DNA of 64,000 nt from the NCBI RefSeq assembly GCF_032884065.1, contig NC_088879.1:22120038-22184037 (forward strand), given 5' to 3'. Every line of letters starts with the position of its first letter. The first letter of the stretch is position 1. The notes below the pieces were generated by a model. That model did not search any database, was not told where the DNA came from, and saw nothing but the letters and a program-made list of their open reading frames with translations. Both the position numbers and the translations under genes were made by a program. Below are positions 37,153 to 50,823 of the stretch, in pieces. Origin of the DNA: Artemia franciscana. Lineage: Eukaryota; Arthropoda; Branchiopoda; Anostraca; Artemiidae.

Positions 37153-38302
37153 GAATTGTTCAAGACTAACATTTCACTAATGTCTTTCGACATAAATCCG
37201 GTAGCTTTGAAGAAGATGGAATTATAGAATTACTCAAGTAAATGACAAAATGAAAAGGACAAATACTTATACAATAAAGTAAGCAATCATTTATTTGATA
37301 AAGTCTCACTGTTTCGTGTCTGTGTATCTTTCTTAGGTGATTGAAAATTCAGCTTTTGTTTCCATATTTGAAGCAAATTTAATAATGTCTTAATAAAACT
37401 TGCATTGTTACCATGTAGTATATATGGAAAACCAGTTGTTTTAATTCAGGGAAGGAAATTTTCTCTACAAGATGTTTTTCCTGCATTCCTCCTCTTAGAT
37501 TCAAAAAAATCTCTTCGTGGTATTATCATTGAAAAAGGGCTTGTTTTTTTTTCTTTGTATTTTTGTTAAAGAAATTGAAAAGACAACGAGATTCCCCTGC
37601 CTGGAATCTGGAGAATACTGGATTTCGCCCCCTCTCCCCTTCCCCTTGGGCTGTGTGTTTACAAATCTATTTTGAGCAAAAAAAAAAAAAAAAACCATCG
37701 AAAACTTGTTTAAATGCATTGCGCTACGTTTTAACGAGTCGGACAAAAATATCGGGGATTAGCTCAATGGGTCCAGCCTTGTCTCCTAGTTTCCATGAAT
37801 TGGCGCTTTTGATCAATACCAGTGGTGTTGACTGGTGGATTGACAATTTTTATTGCAAATGAGGGTGTTTTTTGGGGTATTTTTGTAAAAGAAAGTAAAA
37901 AAAAAACAAGAGAATTGTTCTCTCTGGATTTCGAAAAAAACTCTTCTCTGTCCCCCACCCCCTTAATTGCCGTGAATTAACGTTATTCATCAATGCTGGT
38001 TCCGATCATTGTCAGCTAAAGGGCCAAGAGAATATTATCTCTGATTTAAGGTGTTAACTTTTCTGATTTTGGCTTTTTGAGCGACAATTTTGTCCAAGTC
38101 TTGATTGGAAAATTTTCCGTTTACCATTAAAATTTGGAGATAAACTTTAATATAATGGGAAATGTTTCGTACTGTTTACAAAAATCTAAAAACAAAGTGA
38201 TAAGTTAATTGAATGTTATTTGAGAATTGGAACCGAAATAAATTTTGTGACAAACTTTGTTACTCGTATTCTTATAATTGTTTTGACGATCCTTTTTAAT
38301 TT
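37153..38302. other. Intergenic region between divergent U1 and U2
   Basis: About 1.15 kb that must hold both snRNA promoters. A degenerate ~350-bp local repeat (37500-37850 against 37860-38000: tatttttgt-aaagaaa, ctctggatttcg, attgcaaatgagg-like) is visible. No coding gene recognised. Confidence 0.4.
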
Positions 38303-38491
38303 ATCGCTTTTCGGCCTTTTGACTAAGATCAAAGTGTAGTATCTGTTCTTATCAGCTTAATATCTGATACGGCCCCTACATGGGGCCCAGAATATAAAAC
38401 TGATTTTTGGAAACCGGAGGGATGTCGGGGCTTGCTCCGCTCCCTTCACGCGTTGGCCCGGTATTGCAGCACCTCCGGGATCGGCGCACCC
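38303..38491 (+). ncRNA. U2: U2 spliceosomal snRNA
   Basis: U2 pairs with the intron branch point. The RNA begins atcgcttttcggccttttga. The branch-site recognition segment gtagta (38336-38341) lies in the invariant agtgtagtatctgttc. Stem-loop IIa (cttatcagcttaatatctga) and IIb (ggcccctacatggggcc) follow, then the Sm site atttttgg (38403-38410), stem-loop III (gggcttgctccgctccc) and the terminal stem-loop IV with ggtattgcagcacctcc, the binding surface for U2A'/U2B''. Length ~189 nt is normal. aaagtgtag rather than aagtgtag is the arthropod form as I recall it. The sequence looks intact. Confidence 0.97.
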
Positions 38492-39447
38492 CTTTCGAGG
38501 GGAAACCAAAGTCCATGAACCCTAGCCAATAGTGGGTACAATGGGTTATTCAAAGTGAAGAGGGATTCCTGCAAACAAGTTGGCGGATAACGGCGTAAAG
38601 AGGGAGCACTAGCAAATTCTTAACCTCTTATCATAGCCAAAACCCCACTGTCCTTCTACATAACTTGCGGTAAGAGGGGCAAAAGAGTTTTTAGGGAGCC
38701 ACTTTGGTTTAACCCTAGATGAGACATTAAGCCAAACATAGTATATACTTGCATACAGTACACTTACAATTCCACTACAAAGTTGGCAGTAAATCCAATT
38801 GGCCAAAGGTAATCATCCAACAAGTTCTATGCCAATCGATAATAAAAACCTGCCCTCCTTATTCCTGGAAACAGTAAAGGTGGATGGAGGTTGTTTGGGG
38901 CGGGGGCTCGATTTATGTCTGCGATAATACTGATTGAAAATTCCTTAAGAATTCTGCATTAAGAAAAGGTACAGAATACCTACCTTTATTCAAAATGTTG
39001 GCTGGGGAGGAGGCGCAGATGTTCCAAAGGGCACTGGCCAACTTTATGCCACCAAGGCCACCCGCTGAAAAACCCACTGGTAATTTCATGTCAAACAAGA
39101 TACAACACTCAATTTTTCTACTGAAAGGATGGTGGAGGAACATTGATGAGGTCGGAGAAGCCTTAGATCCATTCTGCACCTCAAGCTATACAGATTGAAG
39201 AACACAGCTTGTTTTCAATTTCAATAAGATGCTACCTGTCTAAATTTCTACTAAAAAATTGACAATTGAGGAGAAATAATTGCAGCATGGACTTAGCTCG
39301 TAAAAACACGGAGTCAGGACATGACATATTTTGCAATCAATCATCACTTGGCTTGTTTGTACAGGCAGACATAATCTGACTTTGATTCCATTTTGTAAAT
39401 ACCGTGCCAGCGAAATTCCAATCGCTCTAACTTTTCATAAGTATACA

Positions 39448-40912
39448 AATCATGACCGAATTTTTTGACTGGGAAGCTAACATTTTCTAATTCAATCACC
39501 TAATCAAAGATCATTGATCAACCTTCAAAAACTGTATCTATTATGTTTCAAAAATTGAATACTTCATCCCACCATTTCTTTAACAATGTAGAGGATAGTA
39601 AAAGTAGACAGACACACCTAACAGTGTTCCTCTGCCTCAGTTCCAAATCCACAAAGTTAAATAACTAAACCAAAATAAGGGTAAATATCAGCCCTTCCAA
39701 CCCTTTGGCATAGCCTGGAAAGGCAAAACACGGAAAAAAAATAACAAAGATTGAGGATCAACTTTGCAATAGCTCCCTTCGATTTAAACTATAAGACTTC
39801 ACTATAACTAATACACTTTGGGCTGTAGCTCAACGGCAAGCGAAGCACATCTTTTTCGACTGCCGACCAAAACTATGTAAAGCTTCCCAAAACACAACGT
39901 CTTATTTGTTAATACAGCCGGAAGTCTGTGGTTTCTTTAGGAATCTGAAAGATTGGGCCCTTATTAATTTCGGCAAAAACCAAAATCAATGGAATAAGGG
40001 ACAAAACAAAAATAGCAAAGGACAAAAACAAAATTGCCCCACAATGGAATTAATGTTGATCAGTATGACAATAAGTGTCTAGGATACAGTGAAGGCAGAA
40101 AGACATTAAGAATTTGGCTATTCGAAATAGTGAGATGCTTTTCCTTAATTGCAGCCTTGTTTCTTCCAGAATCCATATAATTAATTCACTTAAATTCCAG
40201 CTCAGACACATTGCGTAAGAGAAAGTGAGCCATTCCAAAGACTAGGCTTGACACTCCTGCTTTGAACGAGTTTGAAAGTTTTAAGTTTCAAGTCATCACC
40301 AAGTAGACTTTGCTAGTCAATGAGTCATGTCAAGCCGTTTGGTATAACTTATTTAGAAAAAAAAATACAAAAGAAGCAAAGAGCAATACTGAACCCTAAA
40401 GCGAACAGAAGTAAATTCATATTATAAGTTAGATATACAATTAACATTTGTTACTACTAATGAATAGATGAAGTTTTTAACAAAAAGAAATAAAATAAAT
40501 CGAAAAGTTATTTTTAAAACAATGTTATTTGCAGTTAATTAGAAACATATTTTGATCGGTTTTCTTTATTGATAAAAGAAATAAGGCATGAACAAACAGT
40601 GGTTATTGGTCGAGCTTTACTTTTTTCATATAAGAGTATATTTGACACATTTGGCTTAGCTTCATTAATATACAGCGCCGAAAATTGTCATTAATTTTTT
40701 CTTCTTTTAAATCCATTCCCATTAAATGCATTAATGAATCCTTTATTAATCCTCTTGATGAAAATATTTTTCAATAAACTAAAATGATTACTTCACAAAC
40801 TACAATCAAAATGAAATTTCCTAAAAATAGGGAATCGAAACAAAAAAGAGTGACTAAAGGTATCTTTTAAAATCTTTAAACTATACTGAAAGTCACAAGA
40901 GTTTCTTTACTT
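39448..40912. other. Copy-2-specific sequence, nothing recognised
   Basis: No gene. A tRNA-like A-box phrase (gtagctcaacgg) at 39835 lacks a B box. Confidence 0.4.
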
Positions 40913-41019
40913 AAAAAATTAAATTATGTGCTGAAGTTTAGCGTAGTTTGAAGAAATTTTTTCTTTCTTGTAGAATTAACTGTTATTTGATAATTTATTT
41001 CCTTTTTTATTTCTTATAT

Positions 41020-43310
41020 ATGTCTTTTCGTTCATCTGTTTGTGTGTCTATGCGTCTTTTTTCTGTCTGTCTGTGTCTCTATATGTCCTTTTATTTGTAT
41101 TTCTATGTGTCTATGTGTCTTTTTTGTCTGTCTGTGCGTCTATGTGTCTTTTTGTGCTTCTGTCTGTGTCTTTTAGCCCCCTTTTTTCGGAAGGTCTATG
41201 TTTCATTTTTCTGTCGGTGTGTATATGTGTCTTTTTGTGTGTCTGTCCGTCCAACTTTCTGTAAATACGTCTTTTTTCTGTCTGTCTGTGTGTCTATTTC
41301 GTCTATTTATGTGTCTTTTTGTATGTTTTTCTGTGCGTCCATGTATCTTTTTCTCCGTCTTTCTTTGTCTTTGTGTGTCATTTTGTTCGTCTATCCGTGT
41401 GTCTATGTATCTTTTTTCCGTCTGTCCGTGTGTCTTTTTGTACATATGTTTCTGTGTCTTTGTGTCTTTTTTAAGTGTGTCTGTGTGCTTATTGGTCTTT
41501 TTTCTGTCTGTCTGTATTTTATGTCTGTGTGTCTGTTAGTGTGTCTATGTCCCTGTGTGTCTCTTTTGTGTCTTTATACTTGTGTCTCTGCGTACCCACC
41601 TGAAACGTGTGTCTACGTGTCTTATGTGTATGTCTGTCTATGTATCTTTATTGTGTCTATTTCCGTGTCTTTTTGTCCGTCTGTCTGTCTGTGTGTGTCT
41701 CTTTGTATACCTCTCTTTGTGTCTACGTTGATCTTTTTCGTCAGACTGCGTGTCTTTTTCGCTTTGTCTGTGTGCCACTATGTTTTTTTGTGTGTCTATG
41801 TGTCTTTTTGTCCGTCTGTCTCTGTGTCTATGGATGTCTTTTTGTATGTCAGTCTGTGCGTCTGTGTCTTTTTCTGTCTGTCTGTGTGCTTGTGTGTCCG
41901 TCTTTGTGTCTTTTTCTCTGTCTGTCCGTCGGTATATGTGTATTTTTTTTTCTCTGACCGTATGTTTTTGTGTCTGTCTTTGTGTCTTTTTGTCTATATT
42001 TCTGTGTGTCTTCTTTATGTGTGTCTTTTTATATGTCTGTCTGTGTGTCTGTGTGTCTTTTTTGTCTGTCTGTTTGTCTTTTTTGTCTGTCTGTTTGTCT
42101 ATGTGTCTTTTTGTTCGTCTGTGTATATTTTTGCTCCCTGCTGTGTATCAATGTGTCATGTTTCTGTCTGTGTGTCTATTTGTTTTTTTTGTGCGTCTCT
42201 CCGTCTGCCTTTGTGTCAATGCGTCTTTTTTCTGCCTGTCTGTGCTTCTTATCCTGTCTGTGTGTTTTTTTTGTAGGTTTGTCTGTGTGTCGATTTGTTT
42301 GTCTGTCTGAGTTTTTGTGTGTCTTTTTGTCCCTGTGTTTTATGTCTTTTTTCCATCTGTCCCTGAGTCTTTTTGTCCATTTGTCTGTGTGCCTTTTTTC
42401 TGTCTGTGTGTGTGTCTTTTTGTATTTCTGTTGGGAGGGTCTATATGCGCCATTCTGTCTCTGTGTCATTTTGTATGTCTGTTTGTGTGTCTTACTTCTG
42501 TCTGTCTGTGTGTTGGTGTGTCTTTTTGTCCGCCTATGTCTATGATATTGTTTCCGTCTGTCTGTTTGTCTTTTTGGCCATCTGTCTGTGTTTCTATGTG
42601 TCTTGTTTTAAATCTTTGTGTGTGTCTATGTGTCTTTTTCTGTCTTATTGTGTTTTTTTTTTGTCTATCTGCCTGTGTATGTTTTTGTGTCTATATGCTT
42701 GTATGTCTGTGTATACGTGTTTCTGTTAGTCCTTGTGTTTTTTCCTGTCTCTCCGTGCTTCTATGTGTCTTCTTGGTATCTCTGTCTGTGTCTTTTTGTC
42801 CGTCTGTCTATGTGTCTTTTTGTGTGTCTGTCAATGTGTCAGTATTTTTTTTTCTATCTGCCTGTGTGTCTTTTCCAGTCTGTCAATGTGCCTATATACC
42901 ATTTACCATGTCTGTGTGTTTTTGTTCATCTGTATGTGCATTTGTTTTGTGTGTGTCTGTCCGCGTCTCTATGTGTTTTGTCCGTCTGTGGGTCTATGTG
43001 TCTTTTTTCTGTCTACCTGTGTGTCTGTCCATCTAAATGTCTGTGTGTATATCTTCTGTTGTATAATTGTCTGTGTTTCTATGTGTCATTTTCAGTTCGT
43101 CTTTTTGTCCATCTGCCTGCGTGTTTGTGTGTCTTTTTTCTGTCTGTCTGTTTTTCTATGTGTCTTTTTTCTGTCTGTCTGTGTCTTTTTCTATGTCTGT
43201 CTGTGTGGCTATCTGTCTTAGTCTATTTGTCTGTGTGTCTTTTTGACTCTTTGTCCGTTTGTCTTTTTGTCCATCTTCCAGCTTTTTCTGTCTGTCAGTG
43301 TGCGTATATA
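41020..43310 (+). repeat. TG/CT-rich microsatellite, ~2.3 kb, copy 2
   Basis: Same composition as 23641-25760 and alignable with it through shared irregular words (gggagggtctatatgcgcca, cttgttttaaatctttgtg). This shows duplication of the whole array rather than independent growth. Forward ORFs (up to 442 codons) are repeat artefacts. Confidence 0.95.
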
Positions 43311-45830
43311 ACACTGCGGCATACATATTATCGGAATGAAGCAAAAAAAAAATCGCCCGGAAACAAATCACTGATAGCATTTATCAAATATCGAACTCTA
43401 ATTGAGCAATCGATAGCGCAATTAACTTGTTACGATTTAGTGACACATAACACTAGCTGGTTAGCCCCCAGAAACAAAGGCATCGATTGCCTAGAATGTA
43501 TTTCTAAAAACATAATATCATTGAATTGTTGGCTCAGTCATCTAACGTGGCATTCTTTTACCATAGGAAATCTTGGGTCTCACGTTGGATTCTTATTCCA
43601 GACATGAATTTCATAAAATCAATGTAGAAATTGCTTAGCGGCAAAAAAAGGTTTTTGGAAAAGAAAACATATCATCATCTATAACTGTAGTTATCAATGA
43701 CACTATCTATGACTTTTGCTTATGTAGATGGCAGCACTAGGGAATGTCAATTCTACGTGGTCTTTAAAAAGTGCTGACACCAGGGATCGAAAAGGTAGGG
43801 CTCTGTTAATACTCGTTGACTCCATACTGCTCATTAGAACTGACCCCTGGACCTCCCTCCATGAAAAAACAAATTTATTTATGACATTTTATTCAAAATC
43901 ATGGGAGCTGACCCTTGATCCTCCCTCCATGCCCCCCCAACCAAACAAACTTATTAACGATATTCTATTCCAAATACACGGGAATTCAGTTTACTTTTTT
44001 CAGCTCTTTCCAAAACTGTTCAAGACAGCTATATTCTCCACTACAAACAAGAATATGGCTACTGCCTGTTTCCCTAACGGTAAAACCATAAGGCCTACTG
44101 CATATTTGGCGCTTTACTACAGCGAATTATATTACAAATATTCCCTTTTGTAGGTACTAAACATTGGAAGTAAAACGAAAACTGCAGTGAAGAAAGACCA
44201 AGATTTACCAACAGGCCCACTAGGCCCTGCGGATTTCACTATTCCCGAAGTCTTAGGGATTTCCCCTAAAATCTCGCAAAATGAGAGTGGCCAAAACGCT
44301 TGGACCTATAAAATTCAAAGCTTTAAATTCGGCCCTGGACGAAAAAAAAACGAGCTGGTGAGCTTTCAGCAATTAATATCATAATATATACATTTTCAGC
44401 TTAACTTTATTAGTTCAAGCCAAAACCGATAATTTATTTTGGAATAAAAAATTATTTTGAAATACGGAATTTCGAAAAACTTGAAACTTTGGCAATCAAA
44501 GACAAACAGAAAGTAATCTAAAAGAGAAGAAGTTTTCTTAAGAAAAAATAAGGTCATATTAAACTTAAAATCGAAAAAAATAGAAACCTACAATAACTCA
44601 AACTCAAAACGAACAGAAATTACTATTAAAGAATCAATGAAACCCAAAACGATTAGAAATTAAATAAACAATCATAGCAAAAAAAATTTACAACATAATC
44701 TAATATCAATGAATAAATAAATCTTAAAACAAGCAACGCTTAAAACGAACAAAAATATTTTGCTACTGAATTATAAATGAAACCCAAAATGAACAGAAAA
44801 TTAAATAAAAAATCGCAGCAAATAAATATACAATAGGTACTAATATAAATGAGTATATTAATCTTAAAACAAGCGAAACTTTAATTGAACCTGCAAATCA
44901 AATTTGAAACAAACAAAAATCTCTACGAACAAGAGTTTGGGTTAAGCCTCCTTCTCTCTCTGTAAAGTCTAAAACCTACTGCGTCATTGGCGCTTTACTG
45001 AAAACGAATCATATTAAAAATATTTTCTTTTGTTCTTATTACAACACTGAAAATAAACATAAAATTACAGTAAAACTAAATTTTGAACTGATCAGCTTTC
45101 AGCAATAATTCCATTCTATATTAAATATTCTCTTTAATTTCATCAGTTCTTTCCAAGTGTGTTCAGGACAAATATAGATTCACTACAAACCAGAGTTTAG
45201 ATACAGCCCCCTTTCCTAACTGTAAAAGTCTCAAGCCTACAACGTTATCATTGCTTCACTGAAAATCAGTGAAGTCTCAAGCCAATGAAGCAGTAGGTTT
45301 CCTACTTTTAGAGAGAGAGAGAGAGGGAGGCAAACCCAAACTACTGTTCGTAGAGATTCTGTTGTTTCAAGCTTGATTTGCATATTCAATTTAAGTTTCA
45401 CTCGTTTTAAGATTTATTTACTGATTTATATTAGTACCTACTGTATGTTTGTTTGCTATGATCGTTTATTTATTTTCTGTTCGTTTTGAGTTTCATTTAT
45501 ACTTCACTAGTAAAACATTTTTTTGTTTTAAGTGTCACTCGCTTTAAGATTTATTTATTGATTTATATTAGCAGCTGTTGTATGTTTTTTGCAATGACTG
45601 TTTATTTAATTTCAAATCGTTTCGGGTTTCATTTATTCTTTAATAGTCTGTTCGTTTTGAGTTAGTTATCGCAGGCTTTTATTTCTTCTTATCTTAAGTT
45701 ATTTCTTTTTATTATTTCTTCTTATCTTATCTTCTTATATGGCATTGACTTTTCTTAAGAAAACATCTTTTTTGGATTTTTTTTTTTTAAATAATTTACC
45801 ATAAAAGGATACAACCAAAACTAGAACTTT
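43311..45830. repeat. Duplicated noncoding sequence (partner of 25761-28430)
   Basis: Carries the same ~100-bp modules (44045-44150, 44935-45020, 45195-45260) and the same long inverted repeat (44590-44900 against 45290-45660). The third module and loop are shortened here. Confidence 0.7.
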
Positions 45831-47060
45831 TTTATTAGCAGAACTAAATTCTTTTTCATAATTTATGCAATTTATACAGGAATTTGGTAATTGACGAGTA
45901 TATCAGTTATTTATGCAAGAATGAGAATTTGATCGAAGCATCCTATTCGTTTCCTAAAACCACGATATTCTGTTCTCAAAATCACTTCTACATAATCTTA
46001 TAGTCTAAGAATCATCGTGCTAATAAATTCAATTCCACCCAAATCAAGCTAATGCCTCTATAATTGCTATATTCACTCTTATTACCTTTATATACAAAGG
46101 GGTTTGATTATAATTTTCCTAAAACATCAGGGTAACTCTTCCTTAATAAAATGGTTTCCTTGTTTTATCTCTAGCCTCGTAACCGGCATATTTACCATGC
46201 TTAAATCTTACTTGCCATACTATCACTGTCATTTTTCAATGTTTCTGATATCACTTTAGCTATTCCTGACTAATTAAATCTTCATTCCCTTCCCAACTAT
46301 TCAAAAATTTTCCACCATTTTCTATATCATTTATAACGACTTCATCACTGTTTAGCTCTCTCAAAATGTTTTTAATACTCTTTGTTCTCGTTCCAGTCTT
46401 AAAACAGGATTAGTCGAGACTCACTAACTCCCTTCAATTTCTCAACGTACCAATACAGTACCTTATTTTTATATCATGTGGTCACATCTTCAAAAGCCTT
46501 GGCTATCTAATCCGAACCATCTATTTCACATAATAATAATTCACTGTGATTCAAAGCCATCCGTCCTTCCCTCTTATACTCGTAAGACTTGTAACTCAGG
46601 AGCTTCTTGTAAAAACCTTCCCTCTCTTCTGCAAAGCTTAAAGCCCTTTCACTATTACTCCTAGTTACCTTTTCAACCTGCCTCCCCAAAATGTCATCTG
46701 TTATTTCAAAGCCATTGTCCTATATCATCGCATTTTAAGCTCCTCAATTGCATGTCCAACTGTTTGTTTTTTGTTGTTGTTTTTTTCTATATAATCTGGT
46801 TGTATCTTCAAAAGCCTTGGCAATCTAACCCGAAGAAATTGTTTCACATAAATAGTATTCACCGTGATTTAAAGCTATCGGTGCTTCCCTCTTATACTCA
46901 TAAGACTTGTAACTCAGGATCTTCTTGTAAAAACCTTTCTTCTACAAAGCTTACAGCCCTTTCACTAATACTCCAAGCTACCTTTTTGCCTGCCTCCCAA
47001 AAACGTCACCTGCTATTTCACAAGCCATTTTCCTATATCATCGAATTTTAAACTTCAGAA
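45830..47060 (-). pseudogene. LINE reverse transcriptase remnant (duplication copy 2)
   Basis: Partner of 28430-29580. On the minus strand it shows YSNYRGISLI, DYVEVILRTEYRGFRKR and, upstream, a clean stretch with ERALSFAEEREGFYKKLL and ALNHSELLLCEIDGSD. The latter segment is tandemly duplicated (46470-46700 and 46790-47010). Frameshifts and stops throughout. Confidence 0.7.
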
Positions 47061-47843
47061 TTGTATGCCCTACTGTTTTGAGAATATTTCTCTTATATTC
47101 TCAAGGTCATGACTACACGATGACCAGTTGTCCTTCGTAAATTTCGGCTTCTGATTAGCCCTTGTATACTGAAAGATGAGGGTCTTTACTTTTAATATTA
47201 ATAACAACACTCATATATAACCCTAGTGACCCGCACTTTGGCAATTTTATTTTAGTTGCCCAAGCTAGGAATTGTTAAGCTAAATAGTTTTATTCCCTTT
47301 TACAAGTCTCAAATAAGAAGCTAGAACAGGGGCAAGTTCTTTGCAGTTTCACATTTTTTAGTTTCTTCATTTAAAGTAGGGGCTTGATTTTAAGCTTATG
47401 TAGCATGATGTAGTGCAAAGTTTTAAATATTTTACTCATCCCCCGAAATTTATTTTGAATATAGAATACTATCAATGAGCCCCCTCAGTTTTGGGATTGA
47501 CTGAATCATATCTAGGTTTATAAGGTAAAAACGCTTCGATGACAACCCATTGACTATTAGTTTTTACGTTATCTATAAACAGCAATAATAGTAAATTAAT
47601 AATAGAGAAATAAAATACTTTAAATCAGTTAATGATAATTCATCATAAACAACTAATTCTTTTCTCTTCAACATCAAGTCCTTCATCAAGATTCAGCTGT
47701 ACAATCATCTTCAGGACAGTTACAGCAGGATTAATAGTTGAAGTACAATAGTCTGGTTATATGCATAAAATATGTTTTAAAAGATTTATATATTTTCACG
47801 AAAATAAGAAACAACAAAAATTGTTCTTACGGATAATAAAAAT

Positions 47844-48097
47844 CTATTCTTCGTAAAGCCGCAAGTTTCGCTGCCTCCTATAACCGGCATCAAATTCTTC
47901 ATCAAGATTCAGTGCCACATTTGTCGGTGGGATGATTGCAGCAGCTACATATCTTTGCTCCGAATTTAGGAAGTTGAAAGTACTACACGCTTGGCTACTA
48001 GGTAGGATTTCGAAACCCAGCTTCTTACTTCTCAAATATTCTACTGTTTGGGGGGATAGCTTGTCCCCACGGTTTCCCACGCCAATGACAAGTATAT
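47844..48097 (-). CDS. NDUFAF3: NDUFAF3, last coding exon
   Basis: NDUFAF3 is a mitochondrial assembly factor for respiratory complex I, a small Mth938/DUF498-domain protein that works with NDUFAF4. The exon begins after a CAG acceptor at 48100-48098. It reads (D)ILVIGVGNRGDKLSP, then TVEYLRSKKLGFEILPSSQA, then CSTFNFLNSEQRYVAAAIIP, then PTNVALNL, a charged tail ending RLYEE and a TAG at 47846-47844. The GVGNRGD, ACSTFNFL and AAAIIPP blocks match the family's C-terminal half. The first two bases of the exon (AT) complete an Asp codon begun by the G at the end of the exon at 57537. The 3' flank was copied to 31.95 kb. Confidence 0.9.
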
Positions 48098-50525
48098 CTG
48101 AAATTGTTGAATTAATTTAACATTATGTCAACGAGTTCAAACACAAAAGACTGTATAGCGCGATAGTTATGTCTTAAGTACAAATAAAGCAACAGGGACG
48201 CAGCAACAAGGATGGAGGCGGACTAAAGATCTTAAGAACCAACCATTCGTCAATTTTAAAACCCTTTTTATTTCGACTTTATTTGTAGTAAAACGCGAGT
48301 GTAGAAACCATACCAAAGTAGATGAAAGCCCTCCCGGTTGTCGAACACAATTGTACGTTAGATATTTGACAAATTTGGCAGTCTTAAAGTGAAATACGGA
48401 GATATCTCACACTTAGTGTTACGCAGACGATGTTACTTGTAAGCATCATTCCTCCGTAATTTTGCAAGGGCAACTCCATTCTTAAGAAAGATAAAACAGG
48501 CACCGACTCTACTTCCTTTAGGCCAATTATAGTTTCTTACTTTGTAAACTGTCTAAAATCTAGGTTGGGCTTTCGACATTGAGAAGCGCGTCTTTTTCAG
48601 GTTTACCAGTCGTCAGAGCAGTCCTACTGCAACCTTGACCCTAGATATTGTCTAGCCCGTACAACCCTAAGTATTACTTATTTAACTCTTCTAAGTCCTG
48701 GCGAATCTTAAATCCTATAGAATATACAAGACATTACAATTTACAGTTTTCAAAGAAAATCCATAAAAAATAGAGATAATGTGAAAAACGAATCTTAGTC
48801 CATAAAAACCAAAAATTTGGAAACACATTTTGAAAAAAAAATGTCAAGAGACGAAAAATCAGTATTTGAAGCTGATTTGGGAATTCAAACTATGGTTTCG
48901 ATTAATCTTGATGATAAAAGTAATTGCGAAAAACAAATTTATAGGAATTTCAAAAAATAGCACAATACCCCAGAAAATGTCAGACTGAACTGAAAATTGC
49001 ACTGTAGGAATGTCCATAGTCGGAAATTCCATTAGGATAATTACAGTCCTCTATTTTGAATCACAAGAAAAATCATTTCTAGGCGTGGGAAGCTGTGATC
49101 TATATCCTATTTTATCATCCTACTTCAACTGTTCTTAGTCGGCGGTGATAGGGCTCTGAAACATTAGAGAGACATTTCAGGATTCAGTTAAAAGACAATT
49201 GTTTTATCTTCGTGCTTTTTGCAAGTAACAAAGTATAAAATTATAAATAAAATTTTTGACAAATATACAAAAATTAAACTACAATTTCGAAATGGCATAC
49301 AATAACCCATACGTAATGAAATACAATAACCCATACGTAGCCCACTATAATGCAGAGTGTAGAGTTAAAAACTTGGTTAGATAAAAACGTGAGTTTGCTA
49401 GAAAACTTTATGCTGGAGACTGATGACCTGACGCAAGAGTATAGCTAGAAGTCCCAATTGAAATGATAAAAAATCAATTACAAAGAAAGCAATGCATCCC
49501 ACCAAAAGGTAAGAACTTAACCTTTCAATTTTCAAAATTTGCATAGCACCAGATTCAAACTACAGGGCATATCTCATATTTTCTTTGTTAAAATTTACTA
49601 GAGAACGAAAATATGGTCTCATTTTTACTACAGAGCTTTGAACAAGAACAATCAAGTAAAAATTACGATTTGGTGAAAATTAGCTTTATTTGACACATAT
49701 TCATATTTCACAAAATGTTGTCAATTTGGTCTTGGATGGGGAAAAGACAAATATTCGCGTTAAGGGGGGGAACAAGCGTTCCAGTTAATTATATATAGTC
49801 TTTATCAGCTTTTTAGCGAATTTATTTTAAACAAATGGGCTAAATCCGCCGCACAAGTCAAAACAGTTCCAGAAAAAATGTGGTTGAAAGTAGCATATTT
49901 GTAATTTTTCAGCGAATTTTGTCAAAGAATAAAATAGACTTCTACGAATAAGGAAACTATGGTACTTGTATGATATTGCAACCACACTTTGCTCTTAATC
50001 TGTAATAAAAACGGTTTTCTGTATGTACTCGGAGATATTCAGGTTAGCTTGAGCGAGATAAACTACTATGCAGATATTTTTTTAATTAAATATTTAATAT
50101 ATAGAGTTATTTAGGTATTTAATATAATGCGTTCTGGCCGGCTTACTTTCCATAGTTATCTGTCGCAGTTTCCATAATTTTGTTAATGAAGTATTATATT
50201 TTCATCATATTTTGTTATATTTCAATATGATTAACCTAACTTCACTCCTTGAGTGTGGGCACTATTTCACACAAGTACCGAAACAACTTATATTTAATAG
50301 AGCCTAGGCCATTGATTTTCAATCTGTTCTAGAGAAACAGCAAGGCCTATTCACTTGAAAAATTGAACGTCTGGAAACATAATTAGTAATTAGTCCAGCG
50401 AAGATACGGTTTTGACTCGGAATTAGAACAAGATAAGCTCTCGATATTCACTGTTGTATGATTGAAATTTCTTTTTCTCTCCTTAGAGAGAAAAATGAGC
50501 TTTTGAACCAGCCTTTTCAGTCTTA
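48098..50525. other. NDUFAF3 intron, proximal part
   Basis: AT-rich unique sequence. No exon, RNA gene or recognised repeat. Confidence 0.5.
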
Positions 50526-50529
50526 TGCA

Positions 50530-50745
50530 AGCTATAACGGTACACGTTAAAGTTAAGTTAGGTTAGATTATGTTAGTTTAGGTTAAGCTAGATTAGGTTA
50601 GGCTATGTTAAATTTGGTTATAAATATCAGAAATGGGTTAAAAACCTAAGCTCACCTACCCCAACCTAACCTAATTTAACCAAACTTATCTAACCTAAAA
50701 TAGCCTTTTATCATCAAACCTTGCATCAAATTGAAAATTTTGACT
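50530..50745 (-). repeat. TTAGGTTA-rich foldback repeat, copy 2
   Basis: Reverse complement of the 33862-34090 element, sharing the central gtttttaacccatttctg and flanking ttgatgatgaca/aaattgaaaattttg-type sequence. A 20-bp perfect palindrome (50789-50808, cattcaccggtgaatg core) lies just beyond, and a close variant lies at 34154-34173 beside copy 1. Confidence 0.65.
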
Positions 50746-50823
50746 GGCAACACTGACTATATACAAGGAGCAAAAAAAAACTATTTCGGACATTCACCGG
50801 TGAATGTCGACATTCACCAATTT

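Larger units (their letters stand above)
38574..47937 (+). repeat. Segmental duplication, copy 2
   Basis: Starts at aaacaagttggcgga about 80 bases after U2 and runs to the last exon of NDUFAF3. Copy 2 lacks the HP-element present at 30081-31771 in copy 1 and has 39448-40912, which copy 1 lacks. Neither U2 nor the complete NDUFAF3 exon was carried into copy 1, so the duplicated segment is bounded by these two genes. Confidence 0.9.

Noticed and set aside
39829-39900. tRNA-like sequence (gggctgtagctcaacggcaa)
   Set aside because: A-box resemblance only. No B box, anticodon arm or closing acceptor stem.
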